From contig JARFXP010000002.1 of assembly GCA_029194675.1 (NCBI GenBank), positions 372,001 through 436,000 of the forward strand: 64,000 bases of DNA, written 5' to 3'. Shown in pieces: positions 42,881 to 51,365 of this stretch; the first letter of the stretch is position 1; each line of letters starts with the position of its first letter. A model generated the notes under the pieces. That model was not told the origin of the DNA. It worked only from the letters and a program-made list of their open reading frames with translations, and did no database searches. The translations under genes and the position numbers were made by a program. The DNA comes from Nitrospira sp. (GTDB taxonomy: Bacteria > Nitrospirota > Nitrospiria > Nitrospirales > Nitrospiraceae).

Positions 42881-43282
42881 CTACCTTGTCAGTTCGGCGA
42901 GGAAGTCGGCCAACGAAATGATGGCGATGTCCGCGTGGCGCTTGAGCGACAGGAGATGTCGATCGCCGGAAACAATCCGCGCCGCCTGCGCAGCAATCGC
43001 GCATTCGAGAATACAATTATCCGGTTCGTCCTTCAAGAGGTGAAGGGTGGGGCGGGGGCGCAGCACGGTAGCCGTCTGACTGATCTCCTGTACCGCATGC
43101 CGAACCTTGTCTTCCGCCCAATCGAACTTCGTTTGGAGCACTCTCGCAGTTTCTGTCAGGATCGCAACCGAGGTGAACAGCTCGAACCGGCCTTGGATTG
43201 CATGGAGGTATGCCTCCTCGGCGGTACCGCCCGGAATGGCAAAGGCCGAGATGTAGATATTTGTATCAAAGACGACGCGCAC
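42881..43282 (-). CDS. PIN-domain toxin (VapC-like)
   Basis: A 133-residue PIN-domain ribonuclease. The conserved acidic residues of the metal-dependent active site are visible: D6 in VVFDTNIYIS, E44 in LTETARVL, and D86/E93 in DEPDNCILECA, with a final Asp in VSGDRHLL. VapC-type toxins cleave tRNA or rRNA when released from their antitoxin. The gene starts two bases after the antitoxin gene, so they are co-transcribed. A decayed relative of the pair lies at 6996-7111. Confidence 0.85.
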   Translation of the reverse strand: MRVVFDTNIYISAFAIPGGTAEEAYLHAIQGRFELFTSVAILTETARVLQTKFDWAEDKVRHAVQEISQTATVLRPRPTLHLLKDEPDNCILECAIAAQAARIVSGDRHLLSLKRHADIAIISLADFLAELTR

Positions 43283-43284
43283 GA

Positions 43285-43530
43285 TCAGCGGCCTTGAAAC
43301 ACCAGTTTCTCCACGTCGCCTTCGGTCAGCACCCCTTTCTTCCTGGCTTGCTTCGCTCCGTATCGCTGTATCTCATGGAACTGTGCTTCGCGTCGCTGCC
43401 GCTCATAGACAGCGAACATCTCCCGAAAGAGCTGGCTCTTGTTTTTCGCCTCTGCTTTGGCAAGCCGTTCAAAGTTCTCGGCGAGGTTGGACGGGAGTGA
43501 AACCGTAACCGGTACACGCGCGCGTTTCAT
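43285..43530 (-). CDS. Ribbon-helix-helix antitoxin
   Basis: An 81-residue protein. The N-terminal ribbon-helix-helix (VPVTVSLPSNLAENFERLA, then KNKSQLFREMF) would bind DNA as a dimer, and the charged C-terminus would wrap the toxin. A perfect nine-base inverted repeat immediately upstream (43539-43561) is the probable operator for autoregulation. AGGAGG precedes the ATG. Toxin and antitoxin genes lie in the usual order. Confidence 0.82.
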   Translation of the reverse strand: MKRARVPVTVSLPSNLAENFERLAKAEAKNKSQLFREMFAVYERQRREAQFHEIQRYGAKQARKKGVLTEGDVEKLVFQGR

Positions 43531-43538
43531 GAGAGCCT

Positions 43539-43561
43539 CCTGTATGACAAAATCATACAGG
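43539..43561. promoter_or_regulatory. Operator palindrome of the toxin-antitoxin pair
   Basis: CCTGTATGA and TCATACAGG form perfect nine-base arms around a five-base AT-rich spacer, ending eight bases before the antitoxin ATG and overlapping its ribosome site. This is the classical position for autorepression by an RHH antitoxin. The stretch 43562-43854 beyond it holds no recognised gene. Confidence 0.75.
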
Positions 43562-43854
43562 GTCTATTGGGGAGAGGTCAAACGTCGAGGTGAAAGGGAT
43601 GGGCTGGAAAAACAGGGACATCTGGGTTTTTGCGGCGCCTGAGTAGTCCAATAGCAAGGAATCAGTCCGTCAGTGAGGGTGTAGGTATGGGCGTGGCAGA
43701 GGAAGATATCGACGTCGCCGGCGAGGCCGGCCCGGGTCCGGCTCTACGCCCACATGCCTATCAGGAACACTCATGGCGAATCATGTTCGGCTACTCGTGG
43801 GACCGGAACAGGAGGGGGCATGGGGCTCGTTCAGGCAGAGCGTGAGGCTTACTT

Positions 43855-44910
43855 TCATCGAGGCCGTCGGACGGCCCGGCGGGCCAGGGGATAGAGCAGC
43901 AGCCGGAGCATCGGTTTCGTGTAGATCTTCGACCAAAAGGCCCTTTGATTCCGGGCTCGGCTGCTGAGGCGCACGAGGAGGTCATACCCTGGTTGTCCCA
44001 TGAATTCGTACCAGTAGCGGTTGATCAGCGAGGTCCGCAGCTGACCGCCCAATGTGGTGCGACACAACCGATCGTATTGCGATCCTTCAATGATACTGCG
44101 GGCCGCGAGGGAGCCGGAGACCATCGCCTGCCTGATGCCGAAGCCGAACAGACAATCCTGTAATCCCGCCGCCTCGCCGACGTAGTGTCGTCGGCCACTG
44201 ATCAACGGCCTGGTCAGGTCAAACGTGCCGTAGCCGCCGAAGTGATGCACGTTGCGCATCGTGAGCCCCACGAGATCCTGAACACGGTCTATGGTTCGCT
44301 CCAGACAGGCTTTTCCCGCTGCAAACTGATCGTAGAGCACCGTGGCCAACGTGCCTCGTCCGTCCGCGACCAGCAGGTAGGCATAGCCCTTGGGGGCGAG
44401 CCGGTTATCCAGCAGCACGGCCGCTTGCTCATGCATGTCGGTGCCGAAGACACAGCCGACAGCGATCGCGCAAGCCTGGCGGGGTCCCATCGCGACAATA
44501 TCCGTTTCTGCTTCCGTCAGAACACTCTCAAAGCGAATGTCCACCCCGAGATCGAGCGCCTGCCGCTTCAGCGCGCTGTCCAGAGAACCGGGCTTCGCGC
44601 CTCGTCGAATGAGGTAGGCATGGGGTTCTGCAAACGTCACGTGCGCGGCGCTGCGCGGGCCGTACGACGACAAGCGGGTGATCGGTCGGCAGTAAAAGTC
44701 AGGCTGGATTCCGAGTCGGCGAATTGTGTCCAGGGCATCTTCTTCCGAGGTCCAGTTCTCCAACGCCTGATAATCGTCGCAGAACCGCATGCCCACGTCC
44801 GGCCGGCGCTCGTGCACGACGACCTGATGCCCTGCACGGGCCAAGGTGATCGCAGCGGTTAAGCCGGCGGGGCCGGCTCCTGCGATCGTGATGGTCCGAG
44901 ACTGCCGCAT
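43855..44910 (-). CDS. FAD-dependent oxidoreductase of the geranylgeranyl-reductase type
   Basis: A 351-residue flavoprotein. The FAD fold opens with ITIAGAGPAGLTAAITLARAG; HYVGEAAGLQDCLFGFGIR is the second FAD contact of the geranylgeranyl reductase/aromatic hydroxylase group. Members reduce double bonds of isoprenoid chains or hydroxylate aromatic rings. The ATG at 44910 gives the standard N-terminus; a TTG at 44982 would add 24 residues. The C-terminal 40 residues are basic and hydrophobic, and may touch the membrane. The substrate cannot be stated. Confidence 0.82.
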   Translation of the reverse strand: MRQSRTITIAGAGPAGLTAAITLARAGHQVVVHERRPDVGMRFCDDYQALENWTSEEDALDTIRRLGIQPDFYCRPITRLSSYGPRSAAHVTFAEPHAYLIRRGAKPGSLDSALKRQALDLGVDIRFESVLTEAETDIVAMGPRQACAIAVGCVFGTDMHEQAAVLLDNRLAPKGYAYLLVADGRGTLATVLYDQFAAGKACLERTIDRVQDLVGLTMRNVHHFGGYGTFDLTRPLISGRRHYVGEAAGLQDCLFGFGIRQAMVSGSLAARSIIEGSQYDRLCRTTLGGQLRTSLINRYWYEFMGQPGYDLLVRLSSRARNQRAFWSKIYTKPMLRLLLYPLARRAVRRPR

Positions 44911-45056
44911 GGGCGGAGGATTATAAACAGCCCTGGGGTCGGCGTAAACGGAGTTCGAGAAGACATAGCGGTCAGAGGCCAAGACAGACTTGAACTATAA
45001 AAGGAAAGTTCGATGAAGAATTGACTTCGATCAGGTGCAAGAGCCAGGATGGACTG

Positions 45057-46070
45057 ATGCGCCAAATCTCAAATCCTCCAAACCCATTTGAGTCGCAGCA
45101 TCGGGACCTGCTTGAACCGGCCGGCCCAGCCAAACTGACAGTCTATGCGGACGACAGTCGGGAGATTTTGAGCCGTAATGACAGTCCGGATTTACCTTTT
45201 CGGTGGAGCGTGAATCCCTATCGAGGCTGCTTTCATGCCTGTGCCTATTGTTACGCGCGTCCTTCGCATGAGTATTGGGGATTCGGCGCCGGAACCGATT
45301 TCGAGAGCAAGATCATGGTGAAGAAGGATGCGCCCCAGCTGCTTCAGCGTGCCTTTGACAAGGCATTCTGGTATGGAGAAATGATCGTCTTTTCTGGAAA
45401 CACGGACTGTTATCAGCCGCTTGAGGCGGAGTACGGATTGACCCGTGCCTGTTTGGAGGTCTGCGCGGATTATCGGAACCCTGTCGGGATCATCACAAAG
45501 GGCGCATTGATTCTTCGTGATCTGGACCTGTTGCTTCGGTTGCACCGAGAAGCGTCGGTGCTGGTGTATTTCAGTATTCCCTTCGCCTCGGACGATGTGG
45601 CACGCAAGGTTGAGCCGCATGCGCCGTCGATCGCCAAGCGGTTCTCCGCCATGAAGGCTGTTGCCGATGCCGGTATTCCGACCGGTATTTCGGTCGCGCC
45701 GATCATTCCCGGTCTCAATGAAGATGATATTCCTGCATTGCTGGATCGCGCCTATTGTGGTGGAGCTCGTACTGCTACATATAGCTTGTTGAGATTATCC
45801 GGCAGCCTGGAGCCGGTGTTCTTGGAGCGGATGCAGGAGGCGTTTCCGGAACGGATCGGAAAGATCACCAATCGGCTCCGTGAGGTCAGAGGCGGGACGT
45901 TGACCGAGAGCCGATTTTTCAAGCGGCAGGCTGGACAGGGACCTTATTGGAAGCTGATCGAGCAGCTATTCGCTCTTGCCAAACGGAGGGTGGGATTTCC
46001 TGAAGATGACCTGAGCACCATCCCTCAAACGTTTCGGCGTCCAGGCGTCGAACAGGTGTCGCTGTTTTGA
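45057..46070 (+). CDS. PA0069-type radical SAM protein
   Basis: A 337-residue radical SAM enzyme. The [4Fe-4S] cysteines are C58, C62 and C65 in GCFHACAYCYAR; VFSGNTDCYQPLE, SIPFASDDVARKVEP and PTGISVAPIIPGLNEDD follow, as in the PA0069/SplB-like group. These proteins are related to spore photoproduct lyase, but the reaction of this group is unknown. AGGA lies upstream of the ATG at 45057; an earlier TTG at 45021 is possible. The rhodanese gene starts 16 bases later in the same direction. Confidence 0.88.
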   Translation: MRQISNPPNPFESQHRDLLEPAGPAKLTVYADDSREILSRNDSPDLPFRWSVNPYRGCFHACAYCYARPSHEYWGFGAGTDFESKIMVKKDAPQLLQRAFDKAFWYGEMIVFSGNTDCYQPLEAEYGLTRACLEVCADYRNPVGIITKGALILRDLDLLLRLHREASVLVYFSIPFASDDVARKVEPHAPSIAKRFSAMKAVADAGIPTGISVAPIIPGLNEDDIPALLDRAYCGGARTATYSLLRLSGSLEPVFLERMQEAFPERIGKITNRLREVRGGTLTESRFFKRQAGQGPYWKLIEQLFALAKRRVGFPEDDLSTIPQTFRRPGVEQVSLF

Positions 46071-46086
46071 AGAAAGAGGAGGAGAC

Positions 46087-46452
46087 ATGAAGCATAATCC
46101 AGGGTTCTTGCAACTTGTCGAACAGGCGAAACGACGTGTCAAGGAGTGTGGCGTGGCTGAGGTGAAGGCTCGTCTCGACCGGAGCGAGCGGTTCCATTTC
46201 ATCGATATTCGGGAAGATCATGAATTCGTCAAGGACCATGCCCGAGGCGCTCGACATCTTGGGAAGGGGATCATTGAGCGGGATATCGAGTCGGTGGTTC
46301 CTGATAAGCAGGACTCGGTCGTGCTCTATTGTGGCGGCGGGTATCGATCGGCGTTGGCGGCTGATGCGTTGCAGCAGATGGGGTATGGGAATGTCCTCTC
46401 TATGGATGGAGGGATTCGCGCATGGCGGGAGGCAGGGTACCCGCTGGAATAG
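46087..46452 (+). CDS. Single-domain rhodanese
   Basis: A 121-residue sulfurtransferase domain. The active-site cysteine is C82 in the loop LYCGGGYRSA, and FIDIREDHEF is the conserved N-terminal CH2 motif. Such proteins carry a persulfide and move sulfur from thiosulfate or protein donors to acceptors. GAGGAGG precedes the ATG. It is expressed with the radical SAM gene, which could use such sulfur handling, although no direct link is known. Confidence 0.9.
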   Translation: MKHNPGFLQLVEQAKRRVKECGVAEVKARLDRSERFHFIDIREDHEFVKDHARGARHLGKGIIERDIESVVPDKQDSVVLYCGGGYRSALAADALQQMGYGNVLSMDGGIRAWREAGYPLE

Positions 46453-46470
46453 CTTGACTACCGTCTCAGG

Positions 46471-47019
46471 TTACTTGTTCACTCGATCGAACTCCTTAAT
46501 CACCTGCTCGGTCAGATCAATCGTGTCCTTATTGTAGATCACGATTTTGACGGTCTGCTCGCTGCCTTTATCCACAACGAGTGCGACTCCTCCTTTCTCA
46601 GCGACTGTTTGTGTCGCGACGGAGATTTTCTTCATGTACTCGTCCACCAGCTCCTTCTGTTTCTTCTGGAGCTCCATGTTGAATTCCTGCGCGCGCTTCT
46701 GGAAGTCCTGGACCTTCGTTCGGAACTGGCCTTCCTTCTCTTTCTTTTCAGCGTCACTCCACTTGGGAGCTTGTTCTTTCAGTTGCTTTTCGTAATTACG
46801 AAGGTCATCCTCATCCTTAGCCAGGAGCTTCTGCCTGGTCCCTACGTATTCTTTCAGTCCGTCGAGAGCTCGCTTCCCTGCCTTGGATTTTTCCAAGACC
46901 GACTGGGGGTCCACCACCCCCATCTTAAATTCCGCTGCCTGGATGGATGTCGCCACGAGCGGAACAAGCAGAGAGAGTAGCACCGTCAGCAACAAGGTTT
47001 GCAAAGCAGGAATACGCAT
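46471..47019 (-). CDS. skp: Skp/OmpH-family periplasmic chaperone
   Basis: A 182-residue protein with a signal peptide (LLLTVLLSLLVPLVATSIQAAE), then the OmpH opening MGVVDPQSVLEKSKAGKRAL, long charged coiled-coil helices (about residues 50-125) and the closing GVALVVDKGSEQTVKIV strand region. Skp trimers hold unfolded outer-membrane proteins during passage through the periplasm. The ATG at 47019 is supported by the signal peptide. It is alone rather than beside bamA. Confidence 0.85.
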   Translation of the reverse strand: MRIPALQTLLLTVLLSLLVPLVATSIQAAEFKMGVVDPQSVLEKSKAGKRALDGLKEYVGTRQKLLAKDEDDLRNYEKQLKEQAPKWSDAEKKEKEGQFRTKVQDFQKRAQEFNMELQKKQKELVDEYMKKISVATQTVAEKGGVALVVDKGSEQTVKIVIYNKDTIDLTEQVIKEFDRVNK

Positions 47020-47102
47020 ATCGTCTCTTGGGCCTCCTGACCTGAATGAGGGAACCGCGGCAGAATAACCGCGCACCGTGGGTCTGTCAAGCGATGGTAT
47101 TG

Positions 47103-47513
47103 TTACCACGAATCAAAACCGATCGGCTCTTCTGCGATCCAGATCTCGACGCCATACTGCCACTTTAGGCGTCGCGCGACTGCTCTCATGGCGTGCTCAT
47201 CCGCGTGCTTTGGATCGAAGGGGTTCTGGATTTTCTGTATCTTTTCTTTTTTGAATGGAAGGGGGTACCCAAGGTCCTTCATGGCGAGCGCCAAGATGTT
47301 CAGCTGAAAAACGCGCGGCGTTTGATTCAGCTCTACCAATGCGACTTCCGCCGAACCATCTGAAGCGCGATGCGTTTGGAACAATTCAATAACCCGGCCT
47401 TTCAATTGGGAGCGTTGAAGTTCCGTGAGTTCGGGGAGGGCTAGTTCCACCAAGAGCGCGTTGGTGGCGCCGTTGAACGACGGCATGTCGAGAAGCCTGC
47501 TTAGAAATCCCAT
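47103..47513 (-). CDS. Conserved-looking protein of unknown function
   Basis: A 136-residue protein starting at ATG 47513 (GAGGATT upstream). It has an N-terminal helical part (LVELALPELTELQRSQLKGRVIEL), a strand-like centre and a C-terminus rich in basic and aromatic residues (AMRAVARRLKWQYGVEIW). No family was recognised, and there is no signal or membrane segment. It stands about 80 bases upstream of the Skp-like gene on the same strand, so the two could share a transcript. The 268 bases before it show no gene. Confidence 0.55.
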   Translation of the reverse strand: MGFLSRLLDMPSFNGATNALLVELALPELTELQRSQLKGRVIELFQTHRASDGSAEVALVELNQTPRVFQLNILALAMKDLGYPLPFKKEKIQKIQNPFDPKHADEHAMRAVARRLKWQYGVEIWIAEEPIGFDSW

Positions 47514-47781
47514 CAGAATCCTCGCGCAAGATCGTGAAGCTGCGATACGGCGGTTTTCCCCCCCGGCGAAGCGGCTAGGATTGGGAGAGTGTACTGAAAC
47601 GAGGGGTGATTTTCCAGACTGCAAAAAGAGGGGTGCAAAAAGCGGGAGGATCCTGAGACTCACAGCAGGTTTTATCGATGATGCCGAATTGGTTTTCGGG
47701 TGTTCACGCATGCAATCCGCGGAGGCGATCTCAGCAGCCGCGTGAGTCTGCGATGGAGAGGGGAGCTGGATCTGCTAGAGG

Positions 47782-47958
47782 TCAGGCTGCCTTACTACCC
47801 TTTAGGGCTCTCACTAGGGTGAGGTCAAAGTTCAGATGGGAAAGGTTGGAGTGCAGGCTTTCGAATGACTCTGCTTCTTCCCAATAATCGGGATGGTCCT
47901 GCAGGTAACCCAACCACTGTCGCTCATCCTCCAAGTAGTAATAGTTGATCACTTTCAC
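47782..47958 (-). CDS. Small HicB-like protein
   Basis: A 58-residue protein beginning at GTG 47958 with AGGAG upstream. The pattern YYLEDERQWLGYLQDHPDYW-E-AES-FESLHSNL is that of the short HicB-like antitoxin fold: two strands with W-G-L, then a helix. Classical HicB proteins neutralise the mRNA interferase HicA and repress their operon. No hicA gene is adjacent, so it may be an orphan. It is too short to have a DNA-binding extension. Confidence 0.6.
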   Translation of the reverse strand: MKVINYYYLEDERQWLGYLQDHPDYWEEAESFESLHSNLSHLNFDLTLVRALKGSKAA

Positions 47959-48185
47959 GGCGCTATCTCCTCAGCAGATTAAGGAGCACGAAAGAACAGA
48001 AGGGAACCGGAATCTTTGGTGAGAATAACCAGCAAGGTCTATACCAAGCGTTAAATCGAAGCTCCGCGTTGATTTTTCAGAAACAGACAGAGGGACGGAA
48101 GGTTTACGAGGGAGATCGAGCAAGAGAGCTGTATCTGAAACGATTTAGGACTGAATCAAAAGAGATCCTGCCATTCTCTTCCTGT

Positions 48186-48380
48186 TTAACTTGACATTCC
48201 CCGCGCTTCAGCGAACGGACGCAGGGCACGGCGTGATCGTTCGAATCGAAGGAGCGCCACTTGGCGACGGACCGCATCACGCACGATGTCGCTGCGACTA
48301 CGTTCGAGCTGCCGGCTGAGCCGATCCAGTTCGCGCTGAATCTTGGTGTGGAGCCGGATCGATATGGTGGAAGCTTTCAT
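48186..48380 (-). CDS. Orphan ribbon-helix-helix protein (CopG/VapB-like)
   Basis: A 64-residue basic protein starting at ATG 48380: TISIRLHTKIQRELDRLSRQLERSRSDIVRDAVRRQ is a textbook ribbon-helix-helix, followed by an arginine-rich tail. Such proteins are antitoxins or small repressors. No toxin gene follows on the same strand; the next coding frame is the HicB-like gene over 200 bases away. The ribosome site is weak. Confidence 0.6.
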   Translation of the reverse strand: MKASTISIRLHTKIQRELDRLSRQLERSRSDIVRDAVRRQVALLRFERSRRALRPFAEARGMSS

Positions 48381-48811
48381 ATCCGACAATCTCACACTGT
48401 GGTATCAGCGCTCTCTCCATGACCTGGCGAATGACATTTCCCTGCCGCAACTCGTTCCATCTCATCGTGACTCTGTCCTCTCCGACCATCCAGCCTTCTT
48501 TGCTAGAGCTGAGAGTCTATAGAGAACTCTTCTGTGGTGACAGAAGCGGACATTATCACAGTGGGATTACACTCTCGCCTGCCCGTGTCAACCAAGTGCA
48601 GCTCTACCAGCCGCAGTTCGTAGCCACTGCAAACATGAATTCCGACGGCGTGGGGGGGCTGATCAATAAAGCCGGTGACTAAATGTGTGAGGTTCTGCAC
48701 GAGCCTCACTGTGCGAACAAGCTTGTTTTGTCCTTGAACAGGAGAACCGAGACGTTTCGTCATGCTTTTGTTTTGGCGCGAGGCTTGCACGTTTTAGTGG
48801 GTAAATTGAAG
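48381..48811. other. Stretch with no recognisable gene
   Basis: About 430 bases between the RHH gene and the fluoride riboswitch. An open frame of 95 codons lies on the minus strand (48503-48790) and one of 87 codons on the plus strand (48419-48682), but neither has a ribosome site or a recognised sequence. Degenerate gene remains are possible. Confidence 0.35.
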
Positions 48812-48895
48812 CGGTGATGGAGTTCACCAAGAACCGTCCTCTCAGCCGAGGGGAATGATAACTCCTACCTGACATCATCTGGTAGGAGTTTTTTT
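48812..48895 (+). ncRNA. Fluoride riboswitch (crcB motif) with intrinsic terminator
   Basis: The aptamer is clear. P1 is GGTGA...TTCACC enclosing the loop TGGAG, and after AACC there is a hairpin (CCTC/GAGG) and then ACTCCTACC, whose ACTCC can pair with the loop GGAGT to form the pseudoknot that grips fluoride. The same ACTCCTACC is the left arm of a perfect terminator stem (AACTCCTACC, 48860-48869, with GGTAGGAGTT, 48881-48890) followed by seven Ts. Fluoride binding would hold ACTCC in the pseudoknot and stop the terminator forming, switching downstream genes on. The layout closely follows the well-studied Bacillus cereus crcB element. Downstream genes are unexpected. Confidence 0.88.
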
Positions 48896-49079
48896 ATGGG
48901 CCCCCTCGGTATAGCCCCTTACGCCTCTTCCTTTCCCCTTTCATTCGTACATTCCCTGGAGAAACGCATCCTCGTTCTGAAGTCTCACACCATCACGTCC
49001 TTTTGGTCTGCATCAATGCGGTGGGTGTCGTTTTCCCCTGTAGGTCATTCCAAATCTCTTTCCAAGCAAGGAGGTTCTT

Positions 49080-49319
49080 ATGAAAGCGCTAGCCAGAATC
49101 GTTTGTACGGTCGGCTGTGGCTTTGTGCTGGCTGTTGGCCTGTCAGATCAGATCACGTGGGCTGGAGACGAGACAACAGTCTCCCATTCTGCTGAACGAG
49201 TCGGCGGACAAGCCGGGCTCCCATACGATCACGTCAAATACGAGTTCGCGTCTGTTCAACCTGAAGAACGAATCGGGGGGCAAGCTGGAGAGAGCTATGG
49301 TCTCATCCAACTAGAGTAG
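49080..49319 (+). CDS. Small exported protein downstream of the fluoride riboswitch
   Basis: A 79-residue protein with a signal peptide (IVCTVGCGFVLAVGLSDQITWAG) and a short mature part of about 50 residues containing two similar units, ERVGGQAGLPYDH and ERIGGQAGESYGL. AAGGAGG precedes the ATG. It lies 184 bases after the riboswitch terminator with no other gene between, so read-through should control it. No family was recognised; it could bind an ion or associate with the porin that follows. Confidence 0.7.
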   Translation: MKALARIVCTVGCGFVLAVGLSDQITWAGDETTVSHSAERVGGQAGLPYDHVKYEFASVQPEERIGGQAGESYGLIQLE

Positions 49320-49355
49320 CGTGCCTCGCTGTCATGAGCCCTGTAGCCCTGAGTG

Positions 49356-49374
49356 ATGGCGTCGGGGACGCCAT
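49356..49374 (+). terminator. Hairpin between small exported protein and porin
   Basis: ATGGCGTC and GACGCCAT form a perfect eight-base stem around GGG, 36 bases after the small gene. Only ATTT follows, so it may be a weak terminator, or a stability hairpin letting part of the transcription continue to the porin. The rest of 49320-49590 shows no convincing gene. Confidence 0.4.
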
Positions 49375-49590
49375 ATTTGCGCAGACAAGATGAGGAGTCT
49401 GGGAGTCCGCTTCTGTGCCGATGCGGGGCCATAGACGCAACCGGAGCTGGTGGTGACATGGCAGGCATAAAACCACAGTCGATGCACCAACGGAACTGCG
49501 TTTGACCATTCCAGAACATGGAAGAGGAGAACCGGCCTGTGTCGAACCGTCGAAACGAGAAGCGGCTCAAAATAAATCTGGAGGAGCGCG

Positions 49591-51120
49591 ATGTTATCTG
49601 GTGTGGGGCGTGATCGCGTTGGCTTTGTCAGCCTAGCGCTCCTGGCTCTTTTGTTCATGCAGGGGTATTCGAGCGAAGCTGTAGGTGCTGAGACCTCGGA
49701 TGTAGATCAACCGGCTAGTAGCCCGGAAGTTTCGGAGGCGAATGCCACAGAGGAGGCAGGGCAGCAATCTACGAGCCAAGGGTCATCTACTGCGGGACGG
49801 ATTGCTGGACGAGGATACCAACTCTTTCGGTACAAAGGCATCGTCATTTCGCCCGGTGGTTTTTTCGACGGAACCGTTATCTTCCGTTCTACCAATGAGA
49901 ATGCAGACGTTCAAAGTACGTATGGAAACATCGCGCTCCAAGGGTCAGCCAACAGCCAGCTTTCGGAATTTCGAGGAACGGCTCGTGGCTCCCGTTTGAA
50001 CCTCTTAGTCGAAGGGGAATATCGGAAAATTGCTATCGCCGGCTATGTCGAAATCGACTTTCTCGGCGGCGCGACCTACGCGAACGAGTTGGAGACGAAT
50101 AGCTGGGGTCCGAGGCTGCGGCAAGTGTGGGGTAATGTCGATCTTCCTAATGGCCTCTCCCTGTTGTTCGGCCAAAGCTGGTCTCTTCTCACCACCTTTC
50201 GCGACGGAATCAAACCGAGACACGAGTTCATTCCTCTTAACACCGACCTCCAAACAGTGGTGGGGAACAATTGGGCGCGACAATGGGGATTGCGTGTCAC
50301 AAAAGCCTTCGGTCCCAATCTCATCATGGCTGTTTCGATCGAAAATCCAGAAACCAATGTGAACGGAGTCGTCCAGCCGACCGGCGTACAGGGTTTCAAT
50401 ACCTCCCCCAATGCCCAAAATCCCTCTAATTTTTTCACCACCAGTGCCACGCCGGGAGCCAATGGTATTTCGACTGATCTTGCACCGGACATCGTAGGGA
50501 AGCTGGTATGGGAGCCCAGATATGGGCATTGGGAAATGAAAGGTCTTGTCAGATTTTTTCGGGACCGATTAGGCGGTGAGAACCATGTCGCTGTCGGTGG
50601 CGGGGTAGGACTGGCTGCCGTGCTTCCCGTGACACCAAAGCTCAGTCTGATTGCTGAAGGTCTGGTAGGACAAGGAATTGGTCGCTATGCCTCCACGATT
50701 GGGGCCGATGTCGTCGCCAGCCCGTCAGGGAAGGTTGTGCCGATTCCGGCGGTACATTTTCTGACAGGGCTAGAATGGCATCCAGGAGATGATTGGGATG
50801 TCTATGCGTACTACGGGATAGAGTATTATGCGAGGACAGCCTATGCCGGCACATCGATCGGATACGGTTCTCCCTTGGCTGACCTCAGTGGTTGTGGAGT
50901 CGAAGATCCGGGAACTCAGCCTTGCCACGCTGGCAATCAGACCGTCAGCCAGGTTCAACCTGGGTTCTGGTATCGGATGATCAACTCAGATCTTGGGATC
51001 GTCGCGCTCGGACTCTCCTATGCCTACACGCATCGCACTGTGTGGTCGGGATTACACGGGATACAGCCGTGGGGGGAACAACATACGATCATGACAACGA
51101 TTCGCTATTATCTCCCGTGA
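49591..51120 (+). CDS. Outer-membrane porin (DcaP-like)
   Basis: A 509-residue exported beta-barrel. A signal peptide (residues 1-31) and a Ser/Thr/Glu-rich linker (about 32-75) precede a barrel with alternating strands: SPGGFFDGTVIF, SRLNLLVEGEYRKIAIAGYVEIDF, GPRLRQVWGNVDLPNGLSLLFGQSW and WGLRVTKAFGPN. The C-terminus is TIMTTIRYYLP. The DcaP-type porin GQxW signature and the length match trimeric porins for small anions or organic acids. GGAGGAG precedes the ATG. It follows the fluoride riboswitch and the small exported gene, so may be induced by fluoride, though the hairpin and 271-base gap leave open its own promoter. Confidence 0.8.
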   Translation: MLSGVGRDRVGFVSLALLALLFMQGYSSEAVGAETSDVDQPASSPEVSEANATEEAGQQSTSQGSSTAGRIAGRGYQLFRYKGIVISPGGFFDGTVIFRSTNENADVQSTYGNIALQGSANSQLSEFRGTARGSRLNLLVEGEYRKIAIAGYVEIDFLGGATYANELETNSWGPRLRQVWGNVDLPNGLSLLFGQSWSLLTTFRDGIKPRHEFIPLNTDLQTVVGNNWARQWGLRVTKAFGPNLIMAVSIENPETNVNGVVQPTGVQGFNTSPNAQNPSNFFTTSATPGANGISTDLAPDIVGKLVWEPRYGHWEMKGLVRFFRDRLGGENHVAVGGGVGLAAVLPVTPKLSLIAEGLVGQGIGRYASTIGADVVASPSGKVVPIPAVHFLTGLEWHPGDDWDVYAYYGIEYYARTAYAGTSIGYGSPLADLSGCGVEDPGTQPCHAGNQTVSQVQPGFWYRMINSDLGIVALGLSYAYTHRTVWSGLHGIQPWGEQHTIMTTIRYYLP

Positions 51121-51293
51121 AAAGTACCCTCCAGAGGTCTCGATTGTTGCAAGAACACTTTTCATTACCCTACGGATCAGGTGGAGCCCGAAAGTGATGA
51201 TGGTCTCAGCCTGGGCGTGGGAAACAACGCAGCATTCGGATCGTTGTCTATACTGAGGTGTCCTACAGAAAAGCCGGCAGTCATTTCCCTTCC

Positions 51294-51323
51294 TTGACCT
51301 TCCTTTCCGACGGCACCTATAAT
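51294..51323 (+). promoter_or_regulatory. Sigma70-type promoter of moaC
   Basis: TTGACC (51294-51299) and a perfect TATAAT (51318-51323) are 18 bases apart. Transcription would start near 51330, 36 bases before the moaC ATG at 51366, which supports that start. Confidence 0.65.
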
Positions 51324-51365
51324 CCCGCTACAAGTTTGCTGCAACATACTGATTCAACGAACAAA

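Noticed and set aside
14143..48180. Insertion sequence or phage as the cause of the gene remnants
   Set aside because: No transposase, integrase or tRNA-type attachment site could be read; the copies look like local duplication and deletion.
48896..49195. A plus-strand frame starting inside the riboswitch T-run
   Set aside because: The start lies in the terminator and the end overlaps the signal peptide of the small exported gene in another frame; no homology seen.
49356..49505. A 49-codon plus-strand frame starting in the hairpin
   Set aside because: Its ATG lies in the stem, with no ribosome site and no hydrophobic or repeated pattern.
49295..49570. A 91-codon minus-strand frame between the small exported gene and the porin
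   Set aside because: No ribosome site and unlike any known protein; it overlaps a stem-loop.
51121..51365. Possible molybdenum-cofactor riboswitch before moaC
   Set aside because: The promoter TATAAT ends about 43 bases before the ATG, leaving too little leader for that large RNA; the characteristic stems were not found.
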